From positions 1 through 64,000 of IMG/VR virus record IMGVR_UViG_3300049719_000158: DNA of 64,000 nt; one strand, written 5' to 3'. The position numbers were made by a program, and so were the translations under genes. A model generated the notes under the pieces. The model saw nothing but the letters and a program-made list of their open reading frames with translations. It was not told the DNA's origin and searched no databases. Below, piece after piece: positions 31,536 through 40,963 of the stretch. Each line of letters starts with the position of its first letter. The first letter of the stretch is position 1. This stretch comes from a virus.

Positions 31536-32487
31536 TTCTCAACTCTTTTCTAAAATAAGAAATGGTTGAAATTAGCCCATCTTTGAGAGAAACTTTTGGT
31601 TCCCATCCTAATAACTCTTTTGCTTTCGTGATGTCAGGCTTGCGTTGGAGTGGGTCGTCTGAAGGCAACGTGCGGTACACAAGTTTACTCTTTGAAAGAG
31701 TGAGCTTAATTATCGTCTCAGCGAGTTGTTTCACCGTAATTTCACTTGGATTACCCAAGTTTATTGGACCTGTGATTGTGTCATCACTGTTCATCAACTT
31801 GACAAAACCCTCAATGAGATCGCTAACGTAGCAAAAGGACCTTGTCTGCGACCCGTCACCATACAACGTGATGTCTTCGTCTTTTAGTGCCTGACATATG
31901 AAGTTTGAGACTACACGCCCATCGGACGGGTTCATCGCAGGTCCAAAAGTGTTGAAAATTCGCGCAATCTTGATGCGAACGTTGTGTTGTCGGTGATAAT
32001 CAAAAAACAAAGTCTCCGCAACTCGCTTGCCCTCGTCGTAGCATGAACGTATGCCGATTGGATTTACGTTGCCATGGTACTCTTCACTCTGCGGATGATG
32101 AGCCGCGTCAGGGTCACCGTAGACCTCTGAAGTGGAAGCCTGAAACACCTTTGCGCCAGTCCGACGAGCAATGCCCAACACGTTGATCGCGCCTAGGACG
32201 CTCGTCTTTGTGGTGTGCACGGGATTGTGCTGGTAATGAGGGGGCGACGCAGGACAGGCGAGATTAAAAATTTGATCTACGTCTAATGTAATTGGTTCAC
32301 ACACGTCGTGTCGAATTACCTCAAAGCGCGCTGGATAATCGTGCATCAACTGCACGATGTTGTCCTTGCGACCGGTGAAGAAGCTGTCGAGGCAAATGAC
32401 TTCATCATGAGGGTGATGCCACAAAAGTCTTTTGCAGAGGTGACTGCCGATCATCCCAGCGCCACCTGAAATTAACGTTTTTGTCAT
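31528..32487 (-). CDS. UDP-glucuronate decarboxylase-like NAD(P) sugar epimerase
   Basis: A 319-aa extended [20 protein letters not shown] is the NAD loop, [16 protein letters not shown] the YxxxK catalytic segment, and [20 protein letters not shown] with [19 protein letters not shown] is characteristic of UXS (UDP-glucuronate to UDP-xylose). With GalE at 58.1 kb it could supply sugar donors for the three glycosyltransferases. GAAGGAAG precedes the ATG. Confidence 0.85.
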   Translation of the reverse strand: MTKTLISGGAGMIGSHLCKRLLWHHPHDEVICLDSFFTGRKDNIVQLMHDYPARFEVIRHDVCEPITLDVDQIFNLACPASPPHYQHNPVHTTKTSVLGAINVLGIARRTGAKVFQASTSEVYGDPDAAHHPQSEEYHGNVNPIGIRSCYDEGKRVAETLFFDYHRQHNVRIKIARIFNTFGPAMNPSDGRVVSNFICQALKDEDITLYGDGSQTRSFCYVSDLIEGFVKLMNSDDTITGPINLGNPSEITVKQLAETIIKLTLSKSKLVYRTLPSDDPLQRKPDITKAKELLGWEPKVSLKDGLISTISYFRKELRNV

Positions 32488-32772
32488 TTAAACTTCCTTC
32501 GTGAACCACCATTCGCACCACTCTGGAACCGTAAATCCGAACTGAAGCGTTGTTTTTGGTGGTGCTAACAATTTCCACCCATCGCCTAAAGCATGTAAGG
32601 GCGTAGAATAACTTCGTATTGTTGGTATGTCAATTTGACTTGTTTTGACGTCTAATCCAAATTCTATCATCGCAGATGCAACAAATAATCCGGACTCTGA
32701 TGATTGGTTTATAACACTGTCACGAATGTGTGATGATTTCGTTACTAAAACAAGTATAATTTGATGTGTCAT
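32488..32772 (-). CDS. Hypothetical protein, 94 aa
   Basis: The unknown protein (MTHQIILVLVTKSSHIRDSV) has a hydrophobic first strand and a Trp-rich end (VPEWCEWWF). It is the first gene of a leaderless unit that continues into the UDP-sugar enzyme. Confidence 0.7.
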   Translation of the reverse strand: MTHQIILVLVTKSSHIRDSVINQSSESGLFVASAMIEFGLDVKTSQIDIPTIRSYSTPLHALGDGWKLLAPPKTTLQFGFTVPEWCEWWFTKEV

Positions 32773-32778
32773 ACTAAG

Positions 32779-32807
32779 ATAGTATACTACGCGTTTACGT
32801 TATACAC
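32779..32807 (-). promoter_or_regulatory. Leaderless-type promoter
   Basis: GTGTAT (32802-32807), 17-nt spacer, TACTAT (32779-32784), 6 nt, ATG 32772. Confidence 0.75.
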
Positions 32808-33128
32808 AATGTCTCTGTAAAATTGATCACACGCCGCGGCGTAGCTCTTGTCGAGCTCAGTGATGACGTCAATTCCACGCGTGAAGACTTCAATCGTCAC
32901 TTCAAACGTCATTGCTTCGCTAACCTTTTCAATCACGATCTCTGCGTTGTGTTGAGACTGAAGTTCATAGTACAACACGTCTGCGACGAAGCGTACCCTT
33001 TGTTCGGGAGACAAAAACTTGTAAATCTTTCTGAGCACAACAATGTCACACCCACGATCTACCTGACGCCACCTGTCCTGAGCAACGATTGCGGGTTCAC
33101 GATCAATGGGATTGATTGGGTTGTTCAT
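32787..33128 (-). CDS. Pterin-carbinolamine-dehydratase-like protein, 113 aa
   Basis: The order WRQVDRG, LRKIYKFLSPEQRVRFVADV, SQHNAEIVIEK and IDVITELDKSYAAACDQFY matches the fold of 4a-hydroxytetrahydrobiopterin dehydratase: helix with QHxAxI, strand, then the T/T-x-LDxxxA helix. Phages carry such homologs with unclear function. The active-site HHP motif is replaced by QHN, so catalysis is doubtful. Confidence 0.5.
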   Translation of the reverse strand: MNNPINPIDREPAIVAQDRWRQVDRGCDIVVLRKIYKFLSPEQRVRFVADVLYYELQSQHNAEIVIEKVSEAMTFEVTIEVFTRGIDVITELDKSYAAACDQFYRDIVYNVNA

Positions 33129-33303
33129 TTTTGTGATCTTTTGTGCTTCGCACAGTGCAATTAATTATTGACGTTGCCACAATTAGCAACATACATGTGA
33201 AAAATGAGACGAGATCCATTTGCCAAAATTGCATTTTATCACTTTCCAAAAATCATTATTGATGCCGTAAAAATCAAAAATGCAATACAAAAATCCCAGA
33301 AGT

Positions 33304-33516
33304 TCATTCGTCACACCCACTCTTCTTTACATCAACCTTCACCGACATAATCACGTCGTCAACCCACGTGATTGTTACACCACCAAAAATAGTCATCGAC
33401 ATGAACAGCACGTTGCCGGAGAATATCTTGAGCAACATGCTTGCACGAGCAAAGACTTCAGGTGAGAGCTTGGATTTTAGAGAGGTTAACTGTTTAATTG
33501 CTTCTTGGTTTGTCAT
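33304..33516 (-). CDS. Hypothetical small membrane-associated protein, about 70 aa
   Basis: ATG 33516 (MTNQEAIKQLTSLKSKL) is chosen over an upstream in-frame start that lies in AT-rich promoter-like sequence. One hydrophobic stretch (NVLFMSMTIFGGVTITW) may insert in the membrane. Function unknown. Confidence 0.5.
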   Translation of the reverse strand: MTNQEAIKQLTSLKSKLSPEVFARASMLLKIFSGNVLFMSMTIFGGVTITWVDDVIMSVKVDVKKSGCDE

Positions 33517-33555
33517 TGATAAGATTGTATAATACGGAGGGTGAAGAGTACACAA

Positions 33556-34666
33556 TCATGGTGGATTACCTGAATGTGCTTCAACGTTAAAGTTTTTAAT
33601 TCCTAAAGTTTTCATTATGCGTTTTGCAAATCTTCGTAACGCGAGCGAATTTTTCGCGCCTACGCTTTTCTTTTGTTTGACTTCCTGCTTGTTTTGAGAA
33701 ATTAGTGATGCATTTCGTTTTCGAATTGTTGTTTCTGGATGATTTTGCGCTTCACGACAACGTTGAAGTTCAAGTTAAGTTTTCTTTCGTCCCAATTGAG
33801 TTTCTCGTTTTCGTTTTCTTGCTTCAGGCGTACCTTGCGCTTTTTTCATGTTCATTTTTGCTTCTTCAGATCTTTTTACGCCTGTTTGTCGAATTGATTT
33901 TGCACGACATTGTTCTTCAGATAATTTCCAACGTTTTCCTCTATGCTTACGTTTTTTCTCAATGACTTCCGGACGATTTTGCGCGGCGATCATATTTGCC
34001 CGCGCGATTGGTGTCGCAGGTCCACGTTTTTGTTGAGCGCGCGCCATGTTTTCACGTTGCTCGGGCGTACGTTTTTGACCAACCATTTTTAAACGACGCT
34101 TTTCTTGCGTACTTGGTCGATTTGCAACGTCTTTGTTACGCGCACAAAGCGCAGCGTGTCGAACAGGATCATTTTTTAATTCAACAATTGCTCTTCGTAA
34201 ACCTGCTGTTCGTTTTGCTTTTATTGTCGGATCATTTGCAGAACGTTTGTAATTTACCAATGCCTCATCTGATCTTTTTACGCCTTTGTTCGCTTTTGAA
34301 ATTAATTGTCGTGTTTCTTGACTAACGCCACGACCAACGACGCATTCTCCTCCGGGAGTTTGATTACACACGTATAATGTTTTTTGAAAATCAAACGTAC
34401 CATCTATATATTGACCTATACGTGTGAAGTTCTCTTATTAGAAGTTTTTCAACTTCAAAAGCTTCATTCTCATCGTCAGTCTCAAATCCGATAACACGTT
34501 TCCATTCATACTTTTTTGTATAACATTGATGTTGTCGATTACGACCTTTTTCGTTTACGCGATTTTCATTGCCTTTACCGACATATCCAGGAATGAATTC
34601 ACCGTCTTTTTCGATGAAATCAACATATACACAGAATTTCTTTGTGAGAATAAAACACTTCTCCAT
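33556..34666 (-). pseudogene. GIY-YIG/NUMOD3 homing endonuclease, broken twice
   Basis: The N-terminal frame (34391-34666) has KKFCVYVDFIEKDGEF and GYVGKG, a GIY-YIG core homologous to 10176. After a one-base shift near 34430 the second frame gives CNQTPGGECVVGRGVSQETR and four or more NUMOD3 repeats. TAA at 33775-33777 interrupts it, and the same frame continues NHPETTIRKRNASLISQNK to 33556. CCAAAGGAAATATTAA precedes the start. Confidence 0.65.
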
Positions 34667-34720
34667 TTAATATTTCCTTTGGTGAAATACTAAACAAAGT
34701 TTTGTTGTACGTACAAAGAA

Positions 34721-36025
34721 TTAATCTTCTTGTTCGTCTTCTACGTTAACGCGATCCAATGCCATCTCGCGTTTGATTGCTTTTCCGAGGTACTCGCGGA
34801 AACCGTCCAAAAGTTCGATCTCATTTGGATTATTTAATAAAAATTGAATATCTTCTGGGCTCAGTTCTCCCGATGACGACAAAATATCTATATATTCGCG
34901 GATTGCATATAACGTAATTAGACGCAAATCGTCAGGATCCATCGACGCGACGTAACTTGCTTTCGCCAGCGCACGATCTACGCTCGCTTTCGCGCCTGCA
35001 ACGCTAAATCCCAAGTCTTTTGCTATGTCTTTGAACGACGCGCCTTCTTTATTCGACTTAAATCTCTTCTCTTCATCGTCCTCGTCTTCATCATCTTCTT
35101 CGGTCGCTTCTTTTACTTCTCCCGTGCCAACAGTAGCTTCCGGTTTCTTCGATTGCAGACTTTCTTGCTTTTCTGCCTGCGTCTCTTGAGCTACTTCTTC
35201 CTTTTCGCCCGTCGTTTCTTCAGCCTCAGGTTCCTCTTCTTTTTTCTTTGGCCACATTGCATCGTGTGCGTCAAGGTTCTTCTTCCACGCCTCGACTGCG
35301 GGATCCTCTGACGTCTCGATTAGAACCTTGCGAATTTCATTGCGAATTGCTTCTTCTGTTTTCATGTTGCTTCCTGGCCACACGGGCTCGTTTGTAATTG
35401 TGACTTCTGCGGGCACGTCTTCTTTAATTTCAACCCACCAGTGTGAATTTTTTCTCGTCCCACCGCCGCCCACAAAAGGTTTGTTGACTTCGCCCTTGTT
35501 GACGACCTGAAAATTAATTCCAAGCGCAGTTAGTTCTTTTGCGATTTTATTTGCAAAATCATCGGCGCGCATTCCTTGCTTGTAAAAAAATCCCCGACGC
35601 AGGACGACGTTGCCTTCTTTGTTTTTGCTAACGTCATCAACGCCTGGCAAGTCTCCCTCTCTGACGAGCTTCACTATCCTTGACCCAAAGCTACCCTTGC
35701 CTTCAGTCAACTTTCGTGCTTCTTCAACCTTGTCATTCGTGCTCGTCGCCGTGTCTATCGCGTCCTTTATGTCGTTGTAAGCTTTGTTCACCTTTTCGTC
35801 AGGCACTTCGCCGATGTCGTTCGCCATCAGCACGAGGCTCTTCTTGAGCTCTTCGCCATTGCGAGGTTCAACGTCCTTGTTGAAGGGATCTGTTTCAATT
35901 GCAGACGGATCTGCATTTGGGTTGACGTTCACCGCTGTAGAGTGTGACACGCCATAGTCGTGGTTATCGAGAGCTTCCTTGACGAGCTCTGATAGCGCTT
36001 GTTTGCTGATGACAACGCTTTTCAT
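34721..36025 (-). CDS. Large candidate virion-internal protein, 434 aa
   Basis: The N-terminus MKSVVISKQALSELVKEAL resembles the capsid-targeting-like group, and a second similar stretch (EAIRNEIRKVLIE) occurs near 225. Residues 260-330 are extremely Glu/Lys/Asp-rich and disordered. The end has a sigma-region-4-like helix-turn-helix (SFKDIAKDLGFSVAGAKASV) and a helical module. A core or scaffold role, or a packaged DNA-binding protein, is possible. Confidence 0.5.
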   Translation of the reverse strand: MKSVVISKQALSELVKEALDNHDYGVSHSTAVNVNPNADPSAIETDPFNKDVEPRNGEELKKSLVLMANDIGEVPDEKVNKAYNDIKDAIDTATSTNDKVEEARKLTEGKGSFGSRIVKLVREGDLPGVDDVSKNKEGNVVLRRGFFYKQGMRADDFANKIAKELTALGINFQVVNKGEVNKPFVGGGGTRKNSHWWVEIKEDVPAEVTITNEPVWPGSNMKTEEAIRNEIRKVLIETSEDPAVEAWKKNLDAHDAMWPKKKEEEPEAEETTGEKEEVAQETQAEKQESLQSKKPEATVGTGEVKEATEEDDEDEDDEEKRFKSNKEGASFKDIAKDLGFSVAGAKASVDRALAKASYVASMDPDDLRLITLYAIREYIDILSSSGELSPEDIQFLLNNPNEIELLDGFREYLGKAIKREMALDRVNVEDEQED

Positions 36026-36049
36026 GTGTATAAATAGTTTCGTGGAGAA

Positions 36050-36448
36050 TTAATTCAATTCGTTCTTTGTCTTTTTGGAGCTTTGTTGTGTAATGGCAAC
36101 GTCTGTTTCAGAAATGCCTTCTCGCAATGCGTCTGCCACGATCTTGTCGAGCGTCTCAATGCTTCCCTTGAGGTTCAACACCGATTGGTAGTTCATGTTT
36201 ATTGCCTTTGCGTAGTCGAGCAGCTTTACGATTATGTCTCCAACATTCTTCAACGTCGTCCTGAATGCCACTGACCTGTTTAGCTGCTCGTCTATGTCCT
36301 TCAACGAATTCACGTCGCTTTGCACGCCCGCAATGACGTTATTGTTGACGAGCAACACCGCTTCGAGAGACTGCCTCAACAGCTCATTTTCTGCGCGCAG
36401 TGCCGCGACAACTTCACTCTTCTCAAGCAATTTATCAATGAACTTCAT
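36050..36448 (-). CDS. Coiled-coil protein, 132 aa
   Basis: AAAAGGAAGAAG precedes ATG 36448 (MKFIDKLLEKSEVVAALRAE). Heptads run through most of the sequence (ENELLRQSLEAVLLVNNNV; GSIETLDKIVADALREG). Oligomeric structural or regulatory function is likely; no family named. Confidence 0.65.
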   Translation of the reverse strand: MKFIDKLLEKSEVVAALRAENELLRQSLEAVLLVNNNVIAGVQSDVNSLKDIDEQLNRSVAFRTTLKNVGDIIVKLLDYAKAINMNYQSVLNLKGSIETLDKIVADALREGISETDVAITQQSSKKTKNELN

Positions 36449-37100
36449 CTTCTTCCTTTTCGTCAATCATGCGGTACAGGACGTCGTCGTCTATCGTTGA
36501 CATGTTGTCCAAGCGCGCTCTCTCGAGCTGATCTTTTCTAAGAGCTTTTTTCTTCAAGTGCTCCACGTCGTGCTTTGCGAGGCGCTTTGATAATTTATCC
36601 ACTATACCACATGCAACGCTGTTATTAACAATGTAGAGGCGACAAAATTCACTTAGTATCGCCTGCAAGGGCAGGTCGCTAAGCAACAACTTCACTCGGC
36701 AACGCTGTAGTATTTCCTTTGGCACGACGAAGTGCGTCAAGGTGTGTGCGTCTTTTTTCTCCTGTCGCCTGGCTTTTTCTTCGTCTGAAATGGTGTGTTG
36801 ATAGAAGTAAGGCCACTTTTTGTCAGTCCTTCGTGGCTTTACGTTTTCTGCATTTATTGCTTCTTGCTTTGCTTTTTCGAGGTTTTCTTTCGCAGTTGCA
36901 AAAGCCAAGTCGTTGACAATTTTTTCTGCCTGTACCTCATTGTCAGAGTACGCCCTACAAAACTCAACGAGAGTTGCCTGCATGCTAATGTCGAGCGGCA
37001 ATAATTTTTCTCTGCACTTCTGCAACACGTCCTTGTGCAACACCAGGTGCACGGTGCGGTGCGTCATGAATGGATTTGTGTTTAGCGTTTCAATTGCCAC
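36435..37100 (-). CDS. Protein with two RHH-like repeats, 221 aa
   Basis: Two similar units occur, at about 18-65 (VHLVLHKDVLQKCREKLL...LVEFCRAYSDN) and 125-175 (HFVVPKEILQRCRVKLL...LSEFCRLYIVNN), separated by a Lys/Glu-rich linker. Each looks like a strand-helix-helix ribbon-helix-helix, so one chain could form a pseudo-dimer and bind DNA. The GTG start lies 6 nt after TATAAT. Confidence 0.55.
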   Translation of the reverse strand: MAIETLNTNPFMTHRTVHLVLHKDVLQKCREKLLPLDISMQATLVEFCRAYSDNEVQAEKIVNDLAFATAKENLEKAKQEAINAENVKPRRTDKKWPYFYQHTISDEEKARRQEKKDAHTLTHFVVPKEILQRCRVKLLLSDLPLQAILSEFCRLYIVNNSVACGIVDKLSKRLAKHDVEHLKKKALRKDQLERARLDNMSTIDDDVLYRMIDEKEEDEVH

Positions 37101-37106
37101 GATAAA

Positions 37107-37137
37107 ATTATAATTTACGAAAGTCCGTACTGTACAC
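37107..37137 (-). promoter_or_regulatory. Leaderless-type promoter, weak -35 spacing
   Basis: Perfect TATAAT (37107-37112) is 6 nt from the GTG start at 37100. GTGTAC (37132-37137) lies at a 19-nt spacing. Confidence 0.5.
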
Positions 37138-37690
37138 CTTGCGCGTAGCCATAGTCTAACAAACGAAGTTCACCATCTGCATTTGTTCCCCACTGTTGTG
37201 GAATTGCTAGTTCATCAAGATATAATCCTCCATCAATACATTCTTTCGCAATTTTAATAAACGTATTGTCTAGGTCGATTCCATCAGACGCATCGTATAC
37301 TAAATCTGACACATATCGTCCTGTTAATTTTTTAAATTGTTCGTCAGTTTCAATTGGATTCACGAGCTCACAAACCAACCATGACGGTTCGCTGCCTTCT
37401 TCGTGTTTTAAAATTTTTGTCACCGGTAAGTTTTTCAAACGTTCATAGTTACGAACCTCAAACGCATTTTGTTTAAGACCACGTAAACATGTAGCAATTT
37501 TTAAAACTGAGTGTGACGTCAACAAATACGCTGCTCGCGATGAGTTACCAAGACATTTTAGCCGTTCTTGTGCATATCTTCGAAGAATGACTATGTCATT
37601 GTCTTCAATGCTCAAAAATTCATTCCATTTGAACTTCTTGCTTGTCTCCTGTCGAATTTTTTCACGTATGAGTTGACGTAATAAGTCCAT
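37115..37690 (-). CDS. Kinase-fold-like protein, paralog 3, capsid-targeting-like N-terminus
   Basis: A 191-aa protein. MDLLRQLIREKIRQETSKKF carries the IRE site and is nearly the same as paralog 2. VLKIATCLRG, VTKILKHEEGSEPSWLVCEL and NADGELRLLDYG repeat the lysine, hinge and DFG-like landmarks. No HRD loop is seen. It is embedded in a run of internal-protein candidates. Confidence 0.6.
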   Translation of the reverse strand: MDLLRQLIREKIRQETSKKFKWNEFLSIEDNDIVILRRYAQERLKCLGNSSRAAYLLTSHSVLKIATCLRGLKQNAFEVRNYERLKNLPVTKILKHEEGSEPSWLVCELVNPIETDEQFKKLTGRYVSDLVYDASDGIDLDNTFIKIAKECIDGGLYLDELAIPQQWGTNADGELRLLDYGYAQGVQYGLS

Positions 37691-37694
37691 CGCA

Positions 37695-38198
37695 TCACCC
37701 AGCCGCTGACGTCAATTCTGGGCCGCCGCCGATGCCAGAATTGGGAGAAGCGTACTCACTGTCCTCGACGTCCTCTTGAGACTTGCCTACGACCAATCCA
37801 TGTTGCTCTCTCAGCGCGTCCTCGAACGAGGTCACGATTGACTTGTTGTATGACTTCGTCAAGAAATTCTTTGCTCTGTTGACTATCGTGTCATGAAACT
37901 CAAGCAAGTTCTCGTAATTCTCGATCATGTTTGCGATGCTGTTCGCAAAGTTTTCAACGTCAAACTCGTCGAGCGTCTCGTCCTGCTTTGATTGTGTAGG
38001 CATGTCGCCTTCAAGGAGCTGGCGACAATAACCAAACCAATCGTGCGTTTCGTTCTTCGCCTTGTGAGCCTCTTGTTCATATTCAGAAAAATAACGATCC
38101 AACTGATTATCTAACGACGCGCCAAGAACTCGCTTGTCTTTAATGACATTGCCCTCTTCATTGATCAATTGTCGAAGCTCTCGTAGTGTAATTTTCAT
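37695..38198 (-). CDS. Candidate virion-internal protein, 167 aa
   Basis: It begins MKITLRELRQLINEEG, the clearest form of the shared N-terminus, with INE. The rest is acidic and helical and ends in a Gly/Ser-rich tail. The ATG overlaps the SOD-like stop. Confidence 0.6.
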   Translation of the reverse strand: MKITLRELRQLINEEGNVIKDKRVLGASLDNQLDRYFSEYEQEAHKAKNETHDWFGYCRQLLEGDMPTQSKQDETLDEFDVENFANSIANMIENYENLLEFHDTIVNRAKNFLTKSYNKSIVTSFEDALREQHGLVVGKSQEDVEDSEYASPNSGIGGGPELTSAAG

Positions 38199-38905
38199 AG
38201 CAACCTTGCGATTTTTTCTGATTTATTAAATCTTTCTTCGATCACATTCCAATTTATGCTGCGCATGAACGCAATCGCTGCAGACTTTTTGTCGGTCGAG
38301 TAGTCGATTATGTTTGCGTGCTCGTACATGTCCAAGACTATCAGCGGCATGAAGCCCACCATGACGTCCTGTGACATGTTACTGATTATTGTGTTAATGT
38401 ACGACTTTAGGAAAAAGTTATATCCACAAACTGCCCATCCATTGCCGGCAGACAACGCGCAGGCAATGAAGTCTGTCTGCCAATCGTCAAACGTTCCGAA
38501 TGTGCTCGACAACTTCATGTAAGGGAGACTGTCGACGTAGCACTCCGAATGAGGATCGAACGCATTAGCAAAGTATAATTCATGTAGTTGAACTGCGTTC
38601 AAGTTGTAAGTCTCATCGAGCTTCAGCAATCGAAACGTGCTGTGCCTTGAGTTCGTTTCATCTTTGTTCACGCCGTCGAGCTCAGCGCTCACCCTGTTAA
38701 AAGTTTCAACGTATTGCTTGTACAGCTCGGTGTGCAGCTTCTTCGTGCGTTCAGATGTGAGCTCTGAAACTTGCTTGTATTGCTTTGGCTCAGCAACGTA
38801 AGCCTCACCAAGCAGGTCTGACTTTGCGCCCTTCACGCTCGTCTTGACGATTGACTTAATGTCGAGCGAGCCAATGAGTTCTTCAATTGATTTTTTCATG
38901 TTCAA
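38195..38905 (-). CDS. Fe/Mn superoxide dismutase-fold protein, possibly packaged
   Basis: A 236-aa protein. The second half follows the SOD C-terminal domain: GWAVCGYNFFLKSYIN, then IVLDMYEHANIIDYSTDKK (Asp and His are the usual metal ligands) and INWNVIEERF. NAVQLHELYFANAF may give another ligand His. The N-terminal 30 residues (MKKSIEELIGSLDIKS) resemble the capsid-targeting-like group. It could protect the virion or injected DNA from oxidation or be structural only; complete ligands were not verified. Confidence 0.6.
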   Translation of the reverse strand: MNMKKSIEELIGSLDIKSIVKTSVKGAKSDLLGEAYVAEPKQYKQVSELTSERTKKLHTELYKQYVETFNRVSAELDGVNKDETNSRHSTFRLLKLDETYNLNAVQLHELYFANAFDPHSECYVDSLPYMKLSSTFGTFDDWQTDFIACALSAGNGWAVCGYNFFLKSYINTIISNMSQDVMVGFMPLIVLDMYEHANIIDYSTDKKSAAIAFMRSINWNVIEERFNKSEKIARLL

Positions 38906-38922
38906 CCTATAAGTATTTGTGA

Positions 38923-39811
38923 TTACGTTAGTTCAATCGGTAAATCTTTACGTTTAAATTGCGCATCTGTGACGCGTATTAATTTTAATTCATTTTCATT
39001 AAAATATTTGTCTTGTTCACGATCTGTGAGATATTTTTTGTGTATCTGAACGTCACGCGGATGTTTATATTCAGCAATTACATCTAACGAGCGATTTAGA
39101 CCGTGCCAATAGACACCATCAAACTGAACATATGTATTAATATCTTTGATGTAAAAGTCTATTGGCCATCCTTTGATTGAAATTTGACGTTCAACATTGA
39201 TAAATTTTTTGCATAAAAATACGTAAAAATCGTCTTCTATTTTTGATTTTGCGTATGTACCATTTTTCTTCATTGTTTCATGTCGTTGTCTTGCACGTTT
39301 TTGTTGCGTCAAAATGAATTCTTAACATTATTCCATTGTCTTTAATATTTTTCCACATTTTCATAGTACCTGCGACTGCTTTTGCAAGCACTTCTGGGCG
39401 TGCGACATTACACTCAACACCATATTTTTCAATACACGTTTGTTTTATTTTTTCTTTCACACTTTTAGCTTGTTGATGATGTTCAACGCCAAAACGTACA
39501 AGACACGTTTGTTTTACTTTTTCTTTACATTCTTGTGTTTGAGAATAAAATTCAACACCGTTTTTATCAAAACAATTTTGTTTAATTGTTTGTCTTACTT
39601 CTTGCGCTTGCCATGGATTCTCAACGCCATAGTGAATAATACATGTTTCTTTAGATTTTTCTCTAATTTTTCCATGTCCAAGTGATATTTTCATACATTC
39701 AAGCGAACAATAATGACATTCACTTTCAATTGTTAATCCACCTCTGTGTTTGTTTTTACGTGAAAATTCTATACTACACGTATCACATTTTAACAAAACA
39801 TATTCAATCAT
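38923..39811 (-). pseudogene. EDxHD (Vsr-like) homing endonuclease, frameshifted
   Basis: The upstream frame (39278-39811) has repeats such as CIIHYGVENPWQAQEVR and CLVRFGVEHHQQAKSVKEK. The downstream frame (38923-39312) has SKIEDDFYVFLCKKF, GWPIDFYIKDINTYVQFDG and YWHGLNR, the nuclease core of the I-Bth0305I-like family. One indel near 39300 separates them. It sits between internal-protein genes. Confidence 0.7.
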
Positions 39812-39896
39812 TAAATGAGAATGAGATGGACGTTTGTGTGGTAAGAAATACGTAGATATAAACACATTAAAATTATAATATATGTGTTATTACTTG

Positions 39897-40178
39897 TCAT
39901 TCAAGGACGTATTCATTCTCGAACGTTGTAGCATCAACGATAAATAATTTACCTTCTGACGTTCGAAGTACGACATCTTGAGGTGAAACACTGTCAACTG
40001 TGTATTTTAATCCGGATTTACGATGTTGGACCTTTAGCTCAGGTGCAACCAATATCGTGTCTTTGTCACCAACAACACCGGAGAACGTAATGTTTGCCTT
40101 TTCGCACAGCGTCTTGACGCGAGACGTCCATTCTTCTCGCATTACGTCGATGATGTCTGTTTCAGTGAGCTTACGCAT
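39897..40178 (-). CDS. Small beta-rich protein, 93 aa, possible targeting N-terminus
   Basis: It starts MRKLTETDIIDVMREEW, loosely like the capsid-targeting-like group, followed by an SH3/KOW-like strand set (DTILVAPELKVQHRKSGLKY). ATG 40178 is preferred over an upstream start inside the previous gene. Confidence 0.55.
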   Translation of the reverse strand: MRKLTETDIIDVMREEWTSRVKTLCEKANITFSGVVGDKDTILVAPELKVQHRKSGLKYTVDSVSPQDVVLRTSEGKLFIVDATTFENEYVLE

Positions 40179-40179
40179 G

Positions 40180-40416
40180 TTATCTACTAACAATCTTCTC
40201 AACTTGTGAGATCATTTCAGGAATAAAAGACGATTGAGCGTATTTGAGCGTTGAAAGGATCTCAACGTAATCATTGGTTGTTTTCATTTTGTCTATCATT
40301 TGTGATAAACTTTCAAGATCATTAAAAATATCTTGTTTTCTGCGCCACCCAGATGAATATGCGTCAAGTTCTTCATTGATGATACGTCGTAATTGTGATG
40401 TCTTAATCGTCGACAT
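40180..40416 (-). CDS. Candidate virion-internal protein, 78 aa
   Basis: MSTIKTSQLRRIINEEL matches the shared N-terminus with INE, followed by a helical body. The AT-rich TTAATATAAC lies directly before the ATG. Confidence 0.6.
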   Translation of the reverse strand: MSTIKTSQLRRIINEELDAYSSGWRRKQDIFNDLESLSQMIDKMKTTNDYVEILSTLKYAQSSFIPEMISQVEKIVSR

Positions 40417-40426
40417 GTTATATTAA

Positions 40427-40963
40427 TTATTCGCCTGTCCAAACTTTACCGTCAAACGTTCTAATTAGGCCTAAACTAATTTTCTGAATTTCTTCTAATG
40501 TCGGTGGAATTATGTGTGTTCTCACTTCAATTCCCGCTTCTCTCAGCATGTTCAATGCAACCATGAAAGTTTCACCCATACCGCCCGTAGGAGCATCTGT
40601 GCCGTCAGGAAACACGACAGTCTTTATTCCCGATTGTATGATCGCCCGTGCGCAGTCGGCACAGGGCGAGTGATTACAGTACAACGTGCATCCCTCAAGA
40701 CTTTCACCACGACGCGCCGCAGCGTATACTGCATTTCGCTCAGCGTGCTCAACCCAGAAATATTTTGTTGGGCGCTCTGAGCGTTCTTCAACGTCATCTG
40801 ACAAATTTCTTGGTATTCCGTTGTAGCCTGTCGCCCTGACGTTGCGCACGTCATCGACTATGACTGCGCCCACCTTCGTGGACGTGTCCTTTGACCATGA
40901 TGATATCAGTTTGGCGAGCTCAAGAAACCGATTGTCCCATTTGTTACTCACTTTGTCACCCAT
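40427..40963 (-). CDS. dcd: dCMP deaminase
   Basis: A 178-aa zinc deaminase: HAERNAVYAAARRG (HAE at 73-75) and NHSPCADCARAII (Cys 101 and 104) form the catalytic zinc site. TSTKVGAVIVDD and ATGYNGIPRN are typical of dCMP deaminases. It makes dUMP for thymidylate synthesis. T4 dCMP deaminase is regulated by dCTP/dTTP, which may apply here. The symbol cd or dcd is conventional only. Confidence 0.92.
   Translation of the reverse strand: MGDKVSNKWDNRFLELAKLISSWSKDTSTKVGAVIVDDVRNVRATGYNGIPRNLSDDVEERSERPTKYFWVEHAERNAVYAAARRGESLEGCTLYCNHSPCADCARAIIQSGIKTVVFPDGTDAPTGGMGETFMVALNMLREAGIEVRTHIIPPTLEEIQKISLGLIRTFDGKVWTGE

Noticed and set aside
33516-33550. Leaderless promoter before the gene at 33304-33516
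   Set aside because: GTGTAC and TATTAT/TATACA are present, but the -10 to ATG distance is 9-12 nt, so it does not match the pattern.
36010-36030. T4-type late promoter (TATAAATA) near 36015
   Set aside because: The octamer occurs on the plus strand pointing away from the minus-strand gene and is isolated; no set of such boxes was seen.
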